The position numbers were made by a program, and so were the translations under genes. Below the pieces are notes generated by a model. It saw only the letters and a program-made list of their open reading frames with translations, searched no databases and was not told the origin of the DNA. This document shows, piece by piece, positions 52,938-63,019 of a stretch of 64,000 bases of DNA (position 1 is the first letter of the stretch; the number at the start of each line of letters is the position of its first letter). This stretch comes from Helicobacter pylori (lineage in GTDB: Bacteria > Campylobacterota > Campylobacteria > Campylobacterales > Helicobacteraceae). The stretch spans positions 1,256,627 to 1,320,626 of the forward strand of contig NZ_CP071935.1 in NCBI RefSeq assembly GCF_030062585.1, in the 5' to 3' direction.

Positions 52938-54231
52938 TTACAAACCCATTTTTTTAATCAACTTTCTCGCAGCGCGCAACAAAGGTAAGGATTTTTGATA
53001 GGCTTTGCGATAGATTTTAAAAGTGGTGTTCTGGGATAGTTCCAAAAGAGGGGTAGCCTTTGATAAGAGGCGTTCATGTTCCCTTCTCAAATCATCATAA
53101 TTAACCCTCAAATCATCATAATTAACCCTCAAATTATCAATGGAAACTAACGGCTCATTCAAATCACGATGCAAAGCAGAATAAGAAGAGCCATCGCAAT
53201 GATAAATCGTATCGTTCTCTAAAATCGTTTTAAAAAAATCCAAGATCTTTTCAAAACTCAAATTTTGGTAAAAACTAGCTTTCCCATCAATGGTGTTTAA
53301 AGGGTTTTCATAGAGCATGTCTAAATAAGCGTTTTGGTGCGCGTGCAAGTATTTGATATAATCTATCGCTTCATCAAAATTGTTGAAATCATGGACATTC
53401 ACAAAACTTTTAGGGTTAAAATCTTTCGCCACGCTGGGACTCCCCCAATAAATAGGGATAGTATGGCTAAAATACGCATCAAGGATTTTTTCGGTTACAT
53501 AGCCATAGCCTTGTGAATTTTCAAAACAGAGGTTGAACTTGTATTGGCTTAAAAATTCGTTTTTGTTTTTGACGTTATAGCCTAAAGTGTTTTTCACGCT
53601 CCCTCCCCCAGTAACTGGATCAATAGAATTTAAAGCGTCATAGAAAGCGTTCCTAACAGGAGCGTTAGCGTTGCTCGCCACAAAACTGGCAAACCCTCTT
53701 TTCAAAGGATCGCTCTTATTATGGATTAGCGCGCATAAATGTGGGTGGTTTTCTTTAAAATTATGGGAGGGTTTTTTTAAAGTATAGAGGCTGTCAGCTT
53801 TGAGTTTATAGGGTGAAGTGGTGTCATTAACAATCTCGGCTTTATAATGCAAATTGGCATGATACAAAGGCATTCTCAAATAACGATCTCTAAAGTCCAA
53901 TTCATCAAAGCCTATGGCGTAATCAAAGAGGTTGAAATTAGGGACTTCGTTTTCACCGGTGTAAAACACTCGTTTAGCGTTTTGGTAGGATAGGATTTTT
54001 CTGGCCGATCCAATAGGACTGCCAAAGACGATGTCCGCAGGTTTATCAGGGTTTCGGTGTAAAGTGATTTTATAGCGTTGGCTTAGGATAAAATAAAGAA
54101 CGCTCTTTTTAAATTCTTTAGCGCCTCCCCACCAATTCGCCACAGCGATTTTTAGGGGGGGGGGGGTAACTCAGAGGTATTTTTTTAATTGGAGTGCTTT
54201 CTATAAAGGCGTCTAGTAAGGGTTGGAACAT
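52938..54231 (-). CDS. futA: alpha-1,3-fucosyltransferase FutA, phase-variable, reads OFF
   Basis: GT10 fucosyltransferase that adds fucose to LPS O-chains to make Lewis x. The true ATG is at 54231 (MFQPLLDAF start). A 12-C tract on the minus strand (plus 54155-54166) shifts the frame so that translation ends at a TAA about 12 codons after the tract. With 11 C the frame joins IAVANWWGG and gives 430 residues. From the GTG at 54143 a 401-residue in-frame part remains open and intact, including the GDP-fucose region with FENSQGYGYVTEKI, SHTIPIYWGSP and DFNPKSFVNV. The heptad domain before the basic C-terminus has two perfect copies plus edges. Recalled as HP0379. Confidence 0.92.
53086..53148 (-). 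repeat. FutA heptad-coding 21-bp repeat
   Basis: Two perfect 21-bp units (53086-53106 and 53107-53127) and a degenerate third (53128-53148) encode DDLRVNY-type heptads. Far fewer than the ten or so I recall in 26695 FutA. Copy number is known to set the length of O-chain that the enzyme fucosylates. Confidence 0.9.
54155..54166 (-). repeat. Poly-C phase-variation tract of futA (12 C)
   Basis: Twelve consecutive G on the plus strand, 22 codons after the futA ATG. In-frame lengths are 8, 11 or 14. A second slippage-prone A7 tract lies 19-25 bp upstream (plus T-run 54180-54186). Confidence 0.95.
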
Positions 54232-54240
54232 TTTTATCTT

Positions 54241-57051
54241 TTAAACTAATTTAGGCAAACTCAAATGGCGTTTGAAATACGCCAAGATCACAAGGATAAA
54301 AGGTATCGCTACCAAAAAGTATAAAAAAGTAGGGATCGGCAAGGGATCGCCTGCGGCATAGCTGTGCAAGCCAGAAAGGTAGTAATTCACGCCAAAATAA
54401 GTCATTAAAACCGAATAAAACCCTAGCACGCTGCTGCTCGCTAAAATAAAGGGCCAATTTTGAGAGCCTAAAAAACGCAAATGCAAGATTAAAGCATAGA
54501 CGCAAATAGAAATCAACGCCCAAGTTTCTTTAGGGTCCCACCCCCAATAGCGCCCCCAAGATTCATTCGCCCACACCCCGCCTAAGAAATTCCCGGCTGT
54601 GAGCATGAACAGGCCTAAAATCATGCTCATTTCATTGATAGCGCTAATGGAGAGAATGGTTTTGTCTAAATTGAAACGCCCTTGTTTGCGCAAAATAAAC
54701 AAAACCAAACTTAAAATCCCTAGCACAAAACACAAGCCCAAAAAGCCATAACTGGCGGTGATGACAGAGACATGGATATTGAGCCAATAGGATTTTAACA
54801 CCGGCACTAAATGGCCGATTTGAGGGTCCATAAAGCCTAAATGAGCCACGAAGAGCGCGATACCGGCTAAAAAGCTAGAAGCCGATAGCGCGAGTTTGGA
54901 TCGTAAAATAAACCCTGCGATAACAGAAGCCCATGCGATATAAAGCATGGACTCATAAGCGTTACTCCAAGGCGAATGCCCGCTCACATACCAGCGCAAG
55001 ATTAGCCCCATAGAATGAGCGATCGCGCAAAGCAAGATAGCCATATAAAGGGTTTTAGTGAGCCAAATATTAGGGGGGGTGTTTTTAACCAAAGAGCTGA
55101 TCACAACGATAAAAAGCAATAGCCCAAGAAAGATATAAGGCAAGGTCAGGCTGTTAAAAAAATTGGTGTGGTTTAAAAAAATTTCAGAATCCACTTTTGA
55201 AGAGGGTAAATAGAGGTTTTTGGCATGCTCTTTTTGGTAAATGCTTAAATCTTTTAGGGTTTTTTCCACTTTATCCCATTGATTGGTTTTCAAAGCGTCA
55301 TCAAACCCGCTAAAAATATTTTTTAAAAACTCCGTTGCCACGCTTGAAATTTCTTTATTGGGGCTGTTGATCGCTTCAATGGGCGAGAGCCAAGCGGTGG
55401 TTTTATCGCTAGGGAAAATGCGTAAAAATTGAGCACTAAAAAGCGTATAAACTAAGTTGATGCGTTCATCCACTTTTAACACATCTTTATCCAACTCGTT
55501 GCGCGCGTTAGGGGATTTTTGATTGACTTCTTCAACCAGATTTTTTAATTTATACCCACGGCTATCAAACGCATCTCTAAAAGCGATACGGCTTTCATCT
55601 AAAGGCGTGCCGATAAGCTTTCTTAAGGCTTTATTAGAAGTGTGAATCATCTTAATACTGCGCCAATCATTGGGGAAAAACATGATCCCTAAAAGCACTT
55701 GCATAGCGTTTAACCCTTGAAAATCATCTTTCCTTAAAATCTTATGGATATATTCAATGCTAATAGTATCAAGAGGTTTGATACGCCCGTCAAAATCCTG
55801 GACTTGAAGCCTTTGAAAGGCTTTTAAGTGATCTTTAGAATATTCTCTTAAATGCTTCAAACGCTCTAAAATCGCGCTTTTAGAATCCTCTTTATTAGCA
55901 GAATTTTCTACGCTTTGTCGTTCTATTTGAGCGCTTTTGCCCCCATGCATGTCAATTGGAGTCTCAGTGGCGAACGAAGAAGTAAAAGGGCTGATTAAAA
56001 TTAAAGCGAGCAAGAAACTAGCGGCTTGTTGGGATTTTAAAAAGCGTGAAAGCTTTAAAAAACGCCCGTTCTTATCCAAAAGCAACCACAAAGCCCCCAA
56101 AATAAGCATCGCATACCCTAAATAAGTGGGGATTTTACCCGGATCTTTATTGACAGAAAGGATCGTGCCTTTTTCATCCATGTCATAAGAAGATTGGAAA
56201 AAGCGATAACCTTCATAATCTAAAACATGGTTCATAAAAATCCTATAAGGTTTGATTAAAGTGTTATCCAATTTCAAAACTTCCACTTCTGAAGCGTAAG
56301 ATGAAGGGCTCATAGAGCCGGCGTAACGCTCTAATTCAAAACGCTTCAGTTTGATTTGGAAAGGCAATTCAATATAAGCCGATCCAAAACTTAAAGAGAG
56401 CTTGTCGTCTTTAAACACCTCGCTTTCTTCTATGCCTTCATTCCTGTTGGTTTTGATGAGGTTGAATTTGTGGCTCACGCCGTTATAAGTCGCTTTCAAC
56501 ACTAAAATAGTAGCGTCATCTTTTTTAATGGCGTTTTGCTTGTAAATCTCTAAGGGTTCTAAAATCAAAGGCTTGTGATTTAAAGTGGCATGAATGGGTC
56601 TTAATCGTTTGGAATGATAAAAGGTTAAAGGCGTTTTTAAAGAAAGTTTGGTGGTGTCATTAAGAGTGATATTAAGGTAAGTGTCCGCGCTTTCAAAAGA
56701 GCTTTGCGCGCTATTTTCTCGCACATGCATAAGCCCTTCTACGCCAAAAAAGCGCGTGATGGCTGCCCCCAAAATGATTAAAATCAAGGAGCTGTGGAAA
56801 AAAAGGCTGGCGTATCTTTTTCGCTCCAAAGCTTTAGATTTAATGAATGTGCCTATTAAAACCACCAACAAATACGCATGCAAGAAATTAAACCAAGGGG
56901 TGTTATACACAATCGCCTTACTCGCGCTCGTGCCGTAATCGTTTTCTATAAAAGTGGCTATCGCGCACGCTAAGGCATAGAGTGCGATTAAAGGGATAGC
57001 GACCCAAAAAGAAGCCAGCAAAAAAGAAAGCAGGCTTTTGAGATTCTTCAT
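54241..57051 (-). CDS. ccsBA: Cytochrome c synthase CcsBA (system II, ResB-ResC fusion)
   Basis: 936 residues. The N-terminal half is ResB-like with several membrane helices and a large periplasmic domain; the C-terminal half is ResC-like with the tryptophan-rich WGRYWGWDPKETWAL haem-handling motif and many helices. It exports haem and attaches it to CXXCH apocytochromes c in the periplasm. The single fused protein is typical of epsilonproteobacteria. The thioredoxin-like lipoprotein gene lies 9 bp upstream in the same direction and would keep the apocytochrome cysteines reduced. Recalled as HP0378. Confidence 0.96.
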   Translation of the reverse strand: MKNLKSLLSFLLASFWVAIPLIALYALACAIATFIENDYGTSASKAIVYNTPWFNFLHAYLLVVLIGTFIKSKALERKRYASLFFHSSLILIILGAAITRFFGVEGLMHVRENSAQSSFESADTYLNITLNDTTKLSLKTPLTFYHSKRLRPIHATLNHKPLILEPLEIYKQNAIKKDDATILVLKATYNGVSHKFNLIKTNRNEGIEESEVFKDDKLSLSFGSAYIELPFQIKLKRFELERYAGSMSPSSYASEVEVLKLDNTLIKPYRIFMNHVLDYEGYRFFQSSYDMDEKGTILSVNKDPGKIPTYLGYAMLILGALWLLLDKNGRFLKLSRFLKSQQAASFLLALILISPFTSSFATETPIDMHGGKSAQIERQSVENSANKEDSKSAILERLKHLREYSKDHLKAFQRLQVQDFDGRIKPLDTISIEYIHKILRKDDFQGLNAMQVLLGIMFFPNDWRSIKMIHTSNKALRKLIGTPLDESRIAFRDAFDSRGYKLKNLVEEVNQKSPNARNELDKDVLKVDERINLVYTLFSAQFLRIFPSDKTTAWLSPIEAINSPNKEISSVATEFLKNIFSGFDDALKTNQWDKVEKTLKDLSIYQKEHAKNLYLPSSKVDSEIFLNHTNFFNSLTLPYIFLGLLLFIVVISSLVKNTPPNIWLTKTLYMAILLCAIAHSMGLILRWYVSGHSPWSNAYESMLYIAWASVIAGFILRSKLALSASSFLAGIALFVAHLGFMDPQIGHLVPVLKSYWLNIHVSVITASYGFLGLCFVLGILSLVLFILRKQGRFNLDKTILSISAINEMSMILGLFMLTAGNFLGGVWANESWGRYWGWDPKETWALISICVYALILHLRFLGSQNWPFILASSSVLGFYSVLMTYFGVNYYLSGLHSYAAGDPLPIPTFLYFLVAIPFILVILAYFKRHLSLPKLV

Positions 57052-57060
57052 TAGACTTTC

Positions 57061-57732
57061 CTAGTTGGACTTGCTTTTAGAAAGGTTGGTTTTATACTTG
57101 ATGTAAGCCTTTAATTTTTTAGTGAGATCCCCATCGTTTTTCGTGTCTTGATACTTCCCATCGCCGATAAATTCTAACACGGCTAAAAATTGCGTAGAGG
57201 GCATATAGCCGGGCAATTCATAGATGGTTTTGCCGGTTTTATCGGATAAAACAATCGTAGGGGTGGATTGGACGGCATAAATTTGTTCTAATTCTTCGGT
57301 AGACATTTTGATTTCTTTTTCATCATTTTTATCCTTATCGCCGACTTTAAAATTATGCTCTTTAGAATAGCTGATATTGACATAGTAAGCGCTAAAATGC
57401 TCTTTAATGTAGTCGCGCAATTCTTTGACATTCTTGAGATCTTTTTTAAACCTTTCGCAATAGGAGCAACCATTACGGCCAAAAACTAAAAGCATGTATT
57501 TGTTATTAGGGCTAATGGATTTATTGTCTAAAAAAACATCTTCTAAACCGGCGTAACTCTTTTTGTCTATGTTGTCTCGCTCATCGTTCAATTCTTTGGA
57601 GCTTTGAGAGCCAGAGCTTAAAAGATTTTCGTCTAATTTGTCTTTATTATTGGATTTGCAAGCGCTTAAAAACAGCGAAATCAATAGTAACACGCTTAAA
57701 AATTTCTTAGAAACATAAGAAAGTGAAAACAT
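57061..57732 (-). CDS. Thioredoxin-fold lipoprotein for cytochrome c maturation (CcmG/DsbC-like)
   Basis: 223 residues. Signal peptide with lipobox LSAC (Cys25), so membrane-anchored and periplasmic. Thioredoxin active site CSYC (89-92) in VFGRNGCSYCERF and the cis-Pro TPTIV loop are intact. A Lys/Asp/Glu-rich insert lies near 125-145. The protein (HP0377, as recalled) reduces apocytochrome c for haem attachment. It is transcribed into ccsBA, 9 bp apart. Confidence 0.92.
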   Translation of the reverse strand: MFSLSYVSKKFLSVLLLISLFLSACKSNNKDKLDENLLSSGSQSSKELNDERDNIDKKSYAGLEDVFLDNKSISPNNKYMLLVFGRNGCSYCERFKKDLKNVKELRDYIKEHFSAYYVNISYSKEHNFKVGDKDKNDEKEIKMSTEELEQIYAVQSTPTIVLSDKTGKTIYELPGYMPSTQFLAVLEFIGDGKYQDTKNDGDLTKKLKAYIKYKTNLSKSKSN

Positions 57733-57804
57733 GGAATAACCTTTATTTTTTAATAGATTTGAAAACTCGGTATTTTACTATAATAATCGTTTTTTATGCA
57801 AATT

Positions 57805-58812
57805 TCACTCACTTTTAAGGTTTTTTACTAATCCAATGATAAATTTTGCAAACTCTATGGAATCGTTTAAGCATGGGCAAACCAAATATTCTTTAACCGC
57901 TAAGCGCTCTGCCATCAAGCGGTATTGCATGTCTAATTCATAGAGCGTTTCAGAATTGTCAATCGTGAAAGCCAAAGGATAAATGACAATATGAGATTTG
58001 CGGTGCTTTTCTATCAATTCTTCAGTGCTTGGCTCTAGCCATTTCATAGGCCCTAGCTTGGATTGGTAAGAGAGTAAAACTTCTTTAAAAGGGATATTTT
58101 TTTGTTGTATCAATTCTTTTAGCAAACTCACATGGTGTTCGCATTCTTGCTGGTAAGTATCGCCGGCATCAACAATGCTTTTAGGCAAGCCATGGACGGA
58201 AAAGATTAAGACAAAATCCTGGCTTTTGCGGTTGTTTAGGGCGCTTAAAATCGTGTTCAAAATGATTTCATTAAGCTTTTTGTCAGCATAAAAGCGTTCT
58301 ATCACTCGCACTTTGGGGCGGAAAGTTTCTAAGGATTTTAGGGCGTTAAAAGCGTCATTGAAGCTAGAAAGGGTGGTCGTGCTAGAATATTGCGGATACA
58401 TGGAAAAAAATACCAGGCTTTCTATTTCTTTTAAGGCTAAATCTTGCAAAACCATAGACGCATAAGGGGGGGTATAACGCATCGCATAAGTGTAAAAACG
58501 AGAAGGATCCAATTCGTTCAAACGCTCTGTAAGGGCGAATGTGATAGGCGTTAAAGGGGATTTGCCTCCTAATTTTTCATAGATTTTTTTGGATTTTTCT
58601 ATGCGGCTATTGACGATCATTTTACCCACCATTTTACGCATGAAATTATTTTTAATGGTAAGGATAAAGGGGTCATCAAACATGTTTTTTAAAAACACCC
58701 CCACTTCATAAAGGCTGTTAGGCCCTCCCATATTCAAAAGAACAACCGCTTCTTTGGGGGATTTTGTGGCGTTATTTTCTAAATTATTAAGCTTTTCATT
58801 GATCAAATTCAT
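57805..58812 (-). CDS. hemH: Ferrochelatase
   Basis: 335 residues from the ATG at 58812; a GTG two codons upstream (58818) is possible and neither has a clear ribosome site. Typical features: [23 protein letters not shown] with the catalytic His, and a conserved late Glu in SNxETLYELD (seen as [13 protein letters not shown]). Inserts Fe2+ into protoporphyrin IX at the membrane. Last cysteine-rich short segment (LVCPCLND) is worth noting as a possible metal site. Same direction as the cytochrome c genes. Recalled as HP0376. Confidence 0.95.
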   Translation of the reverse strand: MNLINEKLNNLENNATKSPKEAVVLLNMGGPNSLYEVGVFLKNMFDDPFILTIKNNFMRKMVGKMIVNSRIEKSKKIYEKLGGKSPLTPITFALTERLNELDPSRFYTYAMRYTPPYASMVLQDLALKEIESLVFFSMYPQYSSTTTLSSFNDAFNALKSLETFRPKVRVIERFYADKKLNEIILNTILSALNNRKSQDFVLIFSVHGLPKSIVDAGDTYQQECEHHVSLLKELIQQKNIPFKEVLLSYQSKLGPMKWLEPSTEELIEKHRKSHIVIYPLAFTIDNSETLYELDMQYRLMAERLAVKEYLVCPCLNDSIEFAKFIIGLVKNLKSE

Positions 58813-58867
58813 TAGCACATGCTAAAATAAAACGATTAATAAAAAATAAATCGTTAGAAAGAAGTTA

Positions 58868-59299
58868 ATGTTAGAGATGAGTTTGCAAGCATTAAATACA
58901 CAAGATTCTTCTGTGATGGCTCAATCCTTGCTTGTCCATGCCTTTTTTGCCGCTTTGCTTGCCCTAGCTTTTATGATCAATCTTTACACCCTTTTTAAAG
59001 AAAAGAATTTTATCCAATTGAACAAAAAAATCTATCTTGTCATGCCAGCGATTTACATTCTTTTAAGCATCGCTCTTTTGAGCGGGATTTTTATTTGGGC
59101 GATGCAACAATTTGAATTTTCTTTTAGCGCTGTTGTTATGCTTTTAGGGCTGTTGTTGATGCTGATAGCAGAGATCAAACGCCATAAAAGCGTGAAATTC
59201 GCTATCACTAAAAAAGAAAGGATGGAGACGTATATCAAAAAGGCTAAAATCCTGTATTGTTTAGAAACGATTCTTATTGTTGTGTTAATGGGCCTTTGA
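58868..59299 (+). CDS. Four-helix membrane protein of unknown function
   Basis: 143 residues with four hydrophobic segments (HAFFAALLALAFMINLY, IYLVMPAIYILLSIALLSGI in part, AVVMLLGLLLMLIAE, LYCLETILIVVLM). A basic loop lies between segments 3 and 4. The stop codon is immediately followed by the rsmE ATG, so the genes are coupled. Similar in topology to small CopD-like or haem-transport membrane proteins; no motif decides. Recalled as HP0375. Confidence 0.8.
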   Translation: MLEMSLQALNTQDSSVMAQSLLVHAFFAALLALAFMINLYTLFKEKNFIQLNKKIYLVMPAIYILLSIALLSGIFIWAMQQFEFSFSAVVMLLGLLLMLIAEIKRHKSVKFAITKKERMETYIKKAKILYCLETILIVVLMGL

Positions 59300-59980
59300 A
59301 TGCGTTTTGTCTACCACCCTTTAGCCAAAGAGCCTATTTTAAAAATAGAAGGCGAGAGTTATATCCATTTATACCGCTCAAGGCGTATCAAAAGCGCGAG
59401 TCGTTTGGATTTAAGAAATTTAAAAGACGGCTTTTTATACACCTATGAACATGCAGAAATCACTAAAAAACATGCCCTTTTAAGGCTAGTGGGCGAACAA
59501 CCATTAGAGGTTATGGCCAGTAAAAAAACGCATTTGATTTTAAGCGTGATTGAAATCAAAAGCGTTGAAAAAATCCTACCCTTTTTAAATCAGTTAGGCG
59601 TGAGCAAGTTGAGTTTATTCTATGCGGATTTTAGCCAACGCAATGAAAAAATAGACAGCGCCAAATTAGAGCGCTTCCAAAAGATTCTGATCCACTCTTG
59701 CGAGCAATGCGGCCGCAGCGCTTTAATGGAATTGGAAGCGTTTTCAAACACCAAAGAGGTGTTAAAAGCCTACCCTAAGGCGAGCGTTTTGGATTTTAAG
59801 GGCGAAACCTTACCCGCAAGCATGGGTTTTGAAAAGGGCGTTATCATAGGGCCTGAAGGGGGCTTTAGCGAACCAGAAAGGGAGTGTTTTAAAGAGCGTG
59901 AAATTTATCGCATCCCGTTAGATATGGTGCTAAAATCTGAGAGCGCGTGCGTGTTTGTGGCGAGTATCGCGCAAGTTTAG
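59300..59980 (+). CDS. rsmE: 16S rRNA m3U1498 methyltransferase
   Basis: 226 residues. SPOUT-class knot with GPEGGFSEPE and the closing LDMVLKSESACVFVASIAQ motif (in part), and an N-terminal PUA-like domain. Methylates U1498 near the decoding site of 16S rRNA. The ATG follows the upstream stop directly. Converges on homC with 16 bp. Recalled as HP0374. Confidence 0.93.
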   Translation: MRFVYHPLAKEPILKIEGESYIHLYRSRRIKSASRLDLRNLKDGFLYTYEHAEITKKHALLRLVGEQPLEVMASKKTHLILSVIEIKSVEKILPFLNQLGVSKLSLFYADFSQRNEKIDSAKLERFQKILIHSCEQCGRSALMELEAFSNTKEVLKAYPKASVLDFKGETLPASMGFEKGVIIGPEGGFSEPERECFKEREIYRIPLDMVLKSESACVFVASIAQV

Positions 59981-59996
59981 GGGATTATTGGGGATT

Positions 59997-62156
59997 TTAG
60001 ATCCTAGAAAATCCACCCGTAATTAAAAAACACTTTAAAATGACTGCCCCCTCATTCAAAACAACAGAGTTCGCATAGATGCCATTATTAGAAGCGATCT
60101 TAATATCGTTTTGGATTAAAGGAACGCTAATGCCTACAGAATATTTAGAATGCTTGTAGCGGTAATTAAACCCGGTTACTATATCTAAATTACCGCTTCC
60201 TTTGACTTGATTGAAAACATAGTAGCTATTGTATAAGCCCCTTAATCCCCCAAACACCCCAAAAGAGGAAGCAAAAACTTTTTTAGTGGGATTGCCTTGC
60301 TTTTTATTAGCATAAGTGGTGATGAAATCAAACAACACATCCATTCCCCCACCATAGCTTAATTGTTGGATTTTTTCATCGTTAGCTTTGGCGTAATTGT
60401 ATTTGATGATGCCGTAATAGGCTAACCCTATATAGTCGTTGAAATAATGTTGGTAGCCTATTTTAACATTGGCCCCCAAAATAGGGCTTCTAAAATTTTT
60501 ACTTGAAGAGCGGTAAGTGGTGGTGGAAGTGGTGGAAAAATTTTGCACGATCGCGCTGACCATAGAGGTTGCAAAATTTTGTGCATTCAACCCGGCGTTT
60601 AAATGGTTGGTTTGGCTGTTTAGATTAGCGAAATTGATGGGGAGGGCGTTTTGATTGATGAGCTGTTGCCAAACAGCGGTAGTAACCCCTATAAGCCCAG
60701 CGGGGACTTGAGTGCAATTGGTGTAGATGGAATTGGGGTAATTGCTAGGGAAAGCGGGCTGATTTTTGCCGCCAAAACGAGAACACACATCATAGTCGTA
60801 ACCATCATGGTCTCGCACTTCATGCCCGTTACTAAATTCTAGCTCTTCTTTGCCGTTTTTCTCCACTTCATGCCCGCCCTCACAGCGCACCTCTGGCCCA
60901 TCTCCTTCTTGGCATAAACGCACCCTTTGATAAGTCATGTTCCCATTATGCGTATAGCCTTTAGTGTGGCTAAATTCATGGATAATGTCTCTTAATTCCA
61001 CAATATCAACTTTGTTCAAAGTTTTACCAAACAATTTTTCAGGATCTAAGGCAGAAGCTTCTATCCCCAGATTACCATCATTATCATCAAGTTCATACCC
61101 TAGCCCTACAAACCCTGATTTTAGGATATTCACTTCAAGATTGATCGCTCTTCTAAACGCATCTATAACGGATTGTGGGGTTAGCACATATTTTTCATAG
61201 ATGGGAGCGACACGCCCGTTATTGAAAGGATTCACGCACTTAGGAAAGTCAGAGCCGCACTCTGATGAGCTGTTAGAAAATTGGAAAGGAGCGTTTAAAA
61301 CGGCTTCTTCCCACGATTTAGAGTCAAACACCGCAATCATATCCAACATTAAATTGGTCAATTCTTCTGCGGTTTGTGGGGTGAAATCTGACACACAATC
61401 ATGGCAATTACCTTTAAAATTGTTAGTATCGGCGTTTTCATAACTCATCGTTACATTGGTCGTGATTTGGCTGAGCTTTTGAAACAAACTTTGCGTGTTA
61501 GCGTCAGAAAATTGTGTGGCAGTGGCTTGAAGTTGTTGGTAATTAAAGCTATCAGCTTGTTCAAATTCTGAATCATTAAACAAGCTTGCAGGCAGAATGA
61601 TTTGAGAATCTTTAGGGATGGTCTCTATCACGCCCAAATTGACTGCCTTGCCTTGAGCGTCTGTATAACTCAGCTCAATATTGTTTAAATTGTAGGGCAG
61701 GAAGTTTTGTATCACAACCACGCTGTTATTGCCATAGCCTTCAAACTCGGCATTTTCTTGATTGTATGCCATCACATACACAGGGCTTTGAGAATAAAAA
61801 GTTAAGCCATTTTCTATATTGTCCGTGGTGAATAGTTCGGTCGCTTTTTCTAAAATGGTGTTTTGGAGGATGTAGTATCTCCCATAGACGCTTTGTGGGG
61901 TGGCTGTATCGCCTTTGTTTTGTTCTTTAGGTTGTTCTTTAGTTTGGGGGTGGGTTAGGGGGTTTTCATAGATTTTCTGTGTGTTTTGGGTGTTTTGGGT
62001 TATTGTTTCTTCTTTAGTTTGTGTGCCTTCTAATAACCCGGTTTCAAACCCGGCTTCTATAAAAAAGCCGTCTTTTTGGTTTTTTTGAAAGGCTTCTAAA
62101 GGGTTGAACAAGCCGATTAAGGACAAACAAATCGTTCTGCTAACGAGTTTTAGCAT
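59997..62156 (-). CDS. homC: Hom-family outer-membrane protein (HomC)
   Basis: 719 residues. Signal peptide ending NPLEA, then the Hom/Hop mature start FQKNQKDGFFIEAGFETGLLEG in part, a Gln/Thr/Asn/Lys-rich low-complexity run (about 45-80), a variable central passenger with paired Cys (GNCHDCVSDF, ECGSDFPKC, RLCQEGDGPEVRC), and a C-terminal beta-barrel ending in alternating strands. It belongs to the Hom subgroup; position matches HP0373, known as homC, with allelic variants. Outer-membrane, function unclear. Double AGGAAA sites precede the ATG. Confidence 0.9.
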   Translation of the reverse strand: MLKLVSRTICLSLIGLFNPLEAFQKNQKDGFFIEAGFETGLLEGTQTKEETITQNTQNTQKIYENPLTHPQTKEQPKEQNKGDTATPQSVYGRYYILQNTILEKATELFTTDNIENGLTFYSQSPVYVMAYNQENAEFEGYGNNSVVVIQNFLPYNLNNIELSYTDAQGKAVNLGVIETIPKDSQIILPASLFNDSEFEQADSFNYQQLQATATQFSDANTQSLFQKLSQITTNVTMSYENADTNNFKGNCHDCVSDFTPQTAEELTNLMLDMIAVFDSKSWEEAVLNAPFQFSNSSSECGSDFPKCVNPFNNGRVAPIYEKYVLTPQSVIDAFRRAINLEVNILKSGFVGLGYELDDNDGNLGIEASALDPEKLFGKTLNKVDIVELRDIIHEFSHTKGYTHNGNMTYQRVRLCQEGDGPEVRCEGGHEVEKNGKEELEFSNGHEVRDHDGYDYDVCSRFGGKNQPAFPSNYPNSIYTNCTQVPAGLIGVTTAVWQQLINQNALPINFANLNSQTNHLNAGLNAQNFATSMVSAIVQNFSTTSTTTYRSSSKNFRSPILGANVKIGYQHYFNDYIGLAYYGIIKYNYAKANDEKIQQLSYGGGMDVLFDFITTYANKKQGNPTKKVFASSFGVFGGLRGLYNSYYVFNQVKGSGNLDIVTGFNYRYKHSKYSVGISVPLIQNDIKIASNNGIYANSVVLNEGAVILKCFLITGGFSRI

Positions 62157-62234
62157 GGTATTTTCCTAAATTTCCTAAATGGTTTAGCGTTTTGTTCTCA
62201 AAGAGTTTGTAACTCAATAAAACTGAAGTTTCGT

Positions 62235-62240
62235 ATTATA
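62235..62240 (-). promoter_or_regulatory. -10 box of homC
   Basis: TATAAT on the minus strand within the palindrome GTATTATAATAC, 80 bp before the homC ATG. Confidence 0.5.
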
Positions 62241-62323
62241 ATACATTTTTGAGAAATTGCGGTATTGTTTGTATTAAAAAATAAACAACGCTCTAGGGAT
62301 AAATGCTTTTATCTTTCTTCAAA

Positions 62324-62890
62324 TCATTTCAAAATTTTAGGCAAAGTGATGCCCACTTGCCCTTGATACTTACCGCCTCTGTCTTTATAGCTTTGCTCGC
62401 ACACTTCATCGCCTTGTAAAAACACCACTTGTGCGATCCCCTCATTGGCATAGACTTTAGCCGGTAAATTAGTGGTGTTAGAAATTTCAATGGTGATATA
62501 GCCTTCAAATTCCGGCTCAAAAGGCGTAACATTCACGATAATCCCGCACCTGGCGTAAGTGCTTTTGCCTAAACAAATCGCTAAGGTATCTTTAGGCATT
62601 TTAAAATACTCTATCGTATGAGCTAGAGCGAACGCGTTAGCGGGCAAAATAAAAAAGCCCTCTTTACTCGCATCAATTTTGGTTGCGTTGTTAGGATCAA
62701 AGTTTTTAGGGTCAATTAAAGCGTTTTTGTTATCAAAGAGCATGAACTCACTCCCCACCCTAATATCATACCCGTAACTGCTCAAACCATAGCTGATCAC
62801 GTTCTTACCGACTTGCTTTTCGCAAAAAGGGCTAATCATGCCATGCTCTAAACTCATTTTTTTAATCCAAGAATCCGCTTTTAATCCCAT
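62324..62890 (-). CDS. dcd: dCTP deaminase
   Basis: 188 residues from the ATG at 62890; a GTG two codons upstream has a closer ribosome site (AAAGG) and is the alternative. Dcd signatures: [21 protein letters not shown] (in part, with the catalytic Glu in WEPGFEG-like EPEFEG) and IGYSFRP-type [11 protein letters not shown]-terminus. Deaminates dCTP to dUTP as a supply of dTMP. Homotrimeric. Opposite strand to accB. Recalled as HP0372. Confidence 0.96.
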   Translation of the reverse strand: MGLKADSWIKKMSLEHGMISPFCEKQVGKNVISYGLSSYGYDIRVGSEFMLFDNKNALIDPKNFDPNNATKIDASKEGFFILPANAFALAHTIEYFKMPKDTLAICLGKSTYARCGIIVNVTPFEPEFEGYITIEISNTTNLPAKVYANEGIAQVVFLQGDEVCEQSYKDRGGKYQGQVGITLPKILK

Positions 62891-62927
62891 ACGCACAAAG
62901 CCTTTAAAGTTTGTTAATAATTATGTT

Positions 62928-62933
62928 ATTATA
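62928..62933 (-). promoter_or_regulatory. -10 box of dcd
   Basis: TATAAT on the minus strand about 38 bp upstream of the dcd ATG, giving a leader of about 30 nt. Confidence 0.5.
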
Positions 62934-63019
62934 ACAATAATTTTTTGCTAAAAACGCTTATAGCTAGTAAGATTATGTGTTTGTGGCATATTTTAAAATA
63001 ATATAAGGAATAGATCGTT

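Noticed and set aside
54143..54145. GTG at 54143 as the real futA start
   Set aside because: It lies inside the conserved IAVANWWG core, downstream of the phase-variable tract; the native ATG is at 54231.
54251..54523. 90-codon ORF in another frame of ccsBA
   Set aside because: Same-strand shadow inside the conserved haem-handling half of CcsBA.
61201..61443. 80-codon plus-strand ORF over homC
   Set aside because: Antisense to the HomC passenger region, without start signals.
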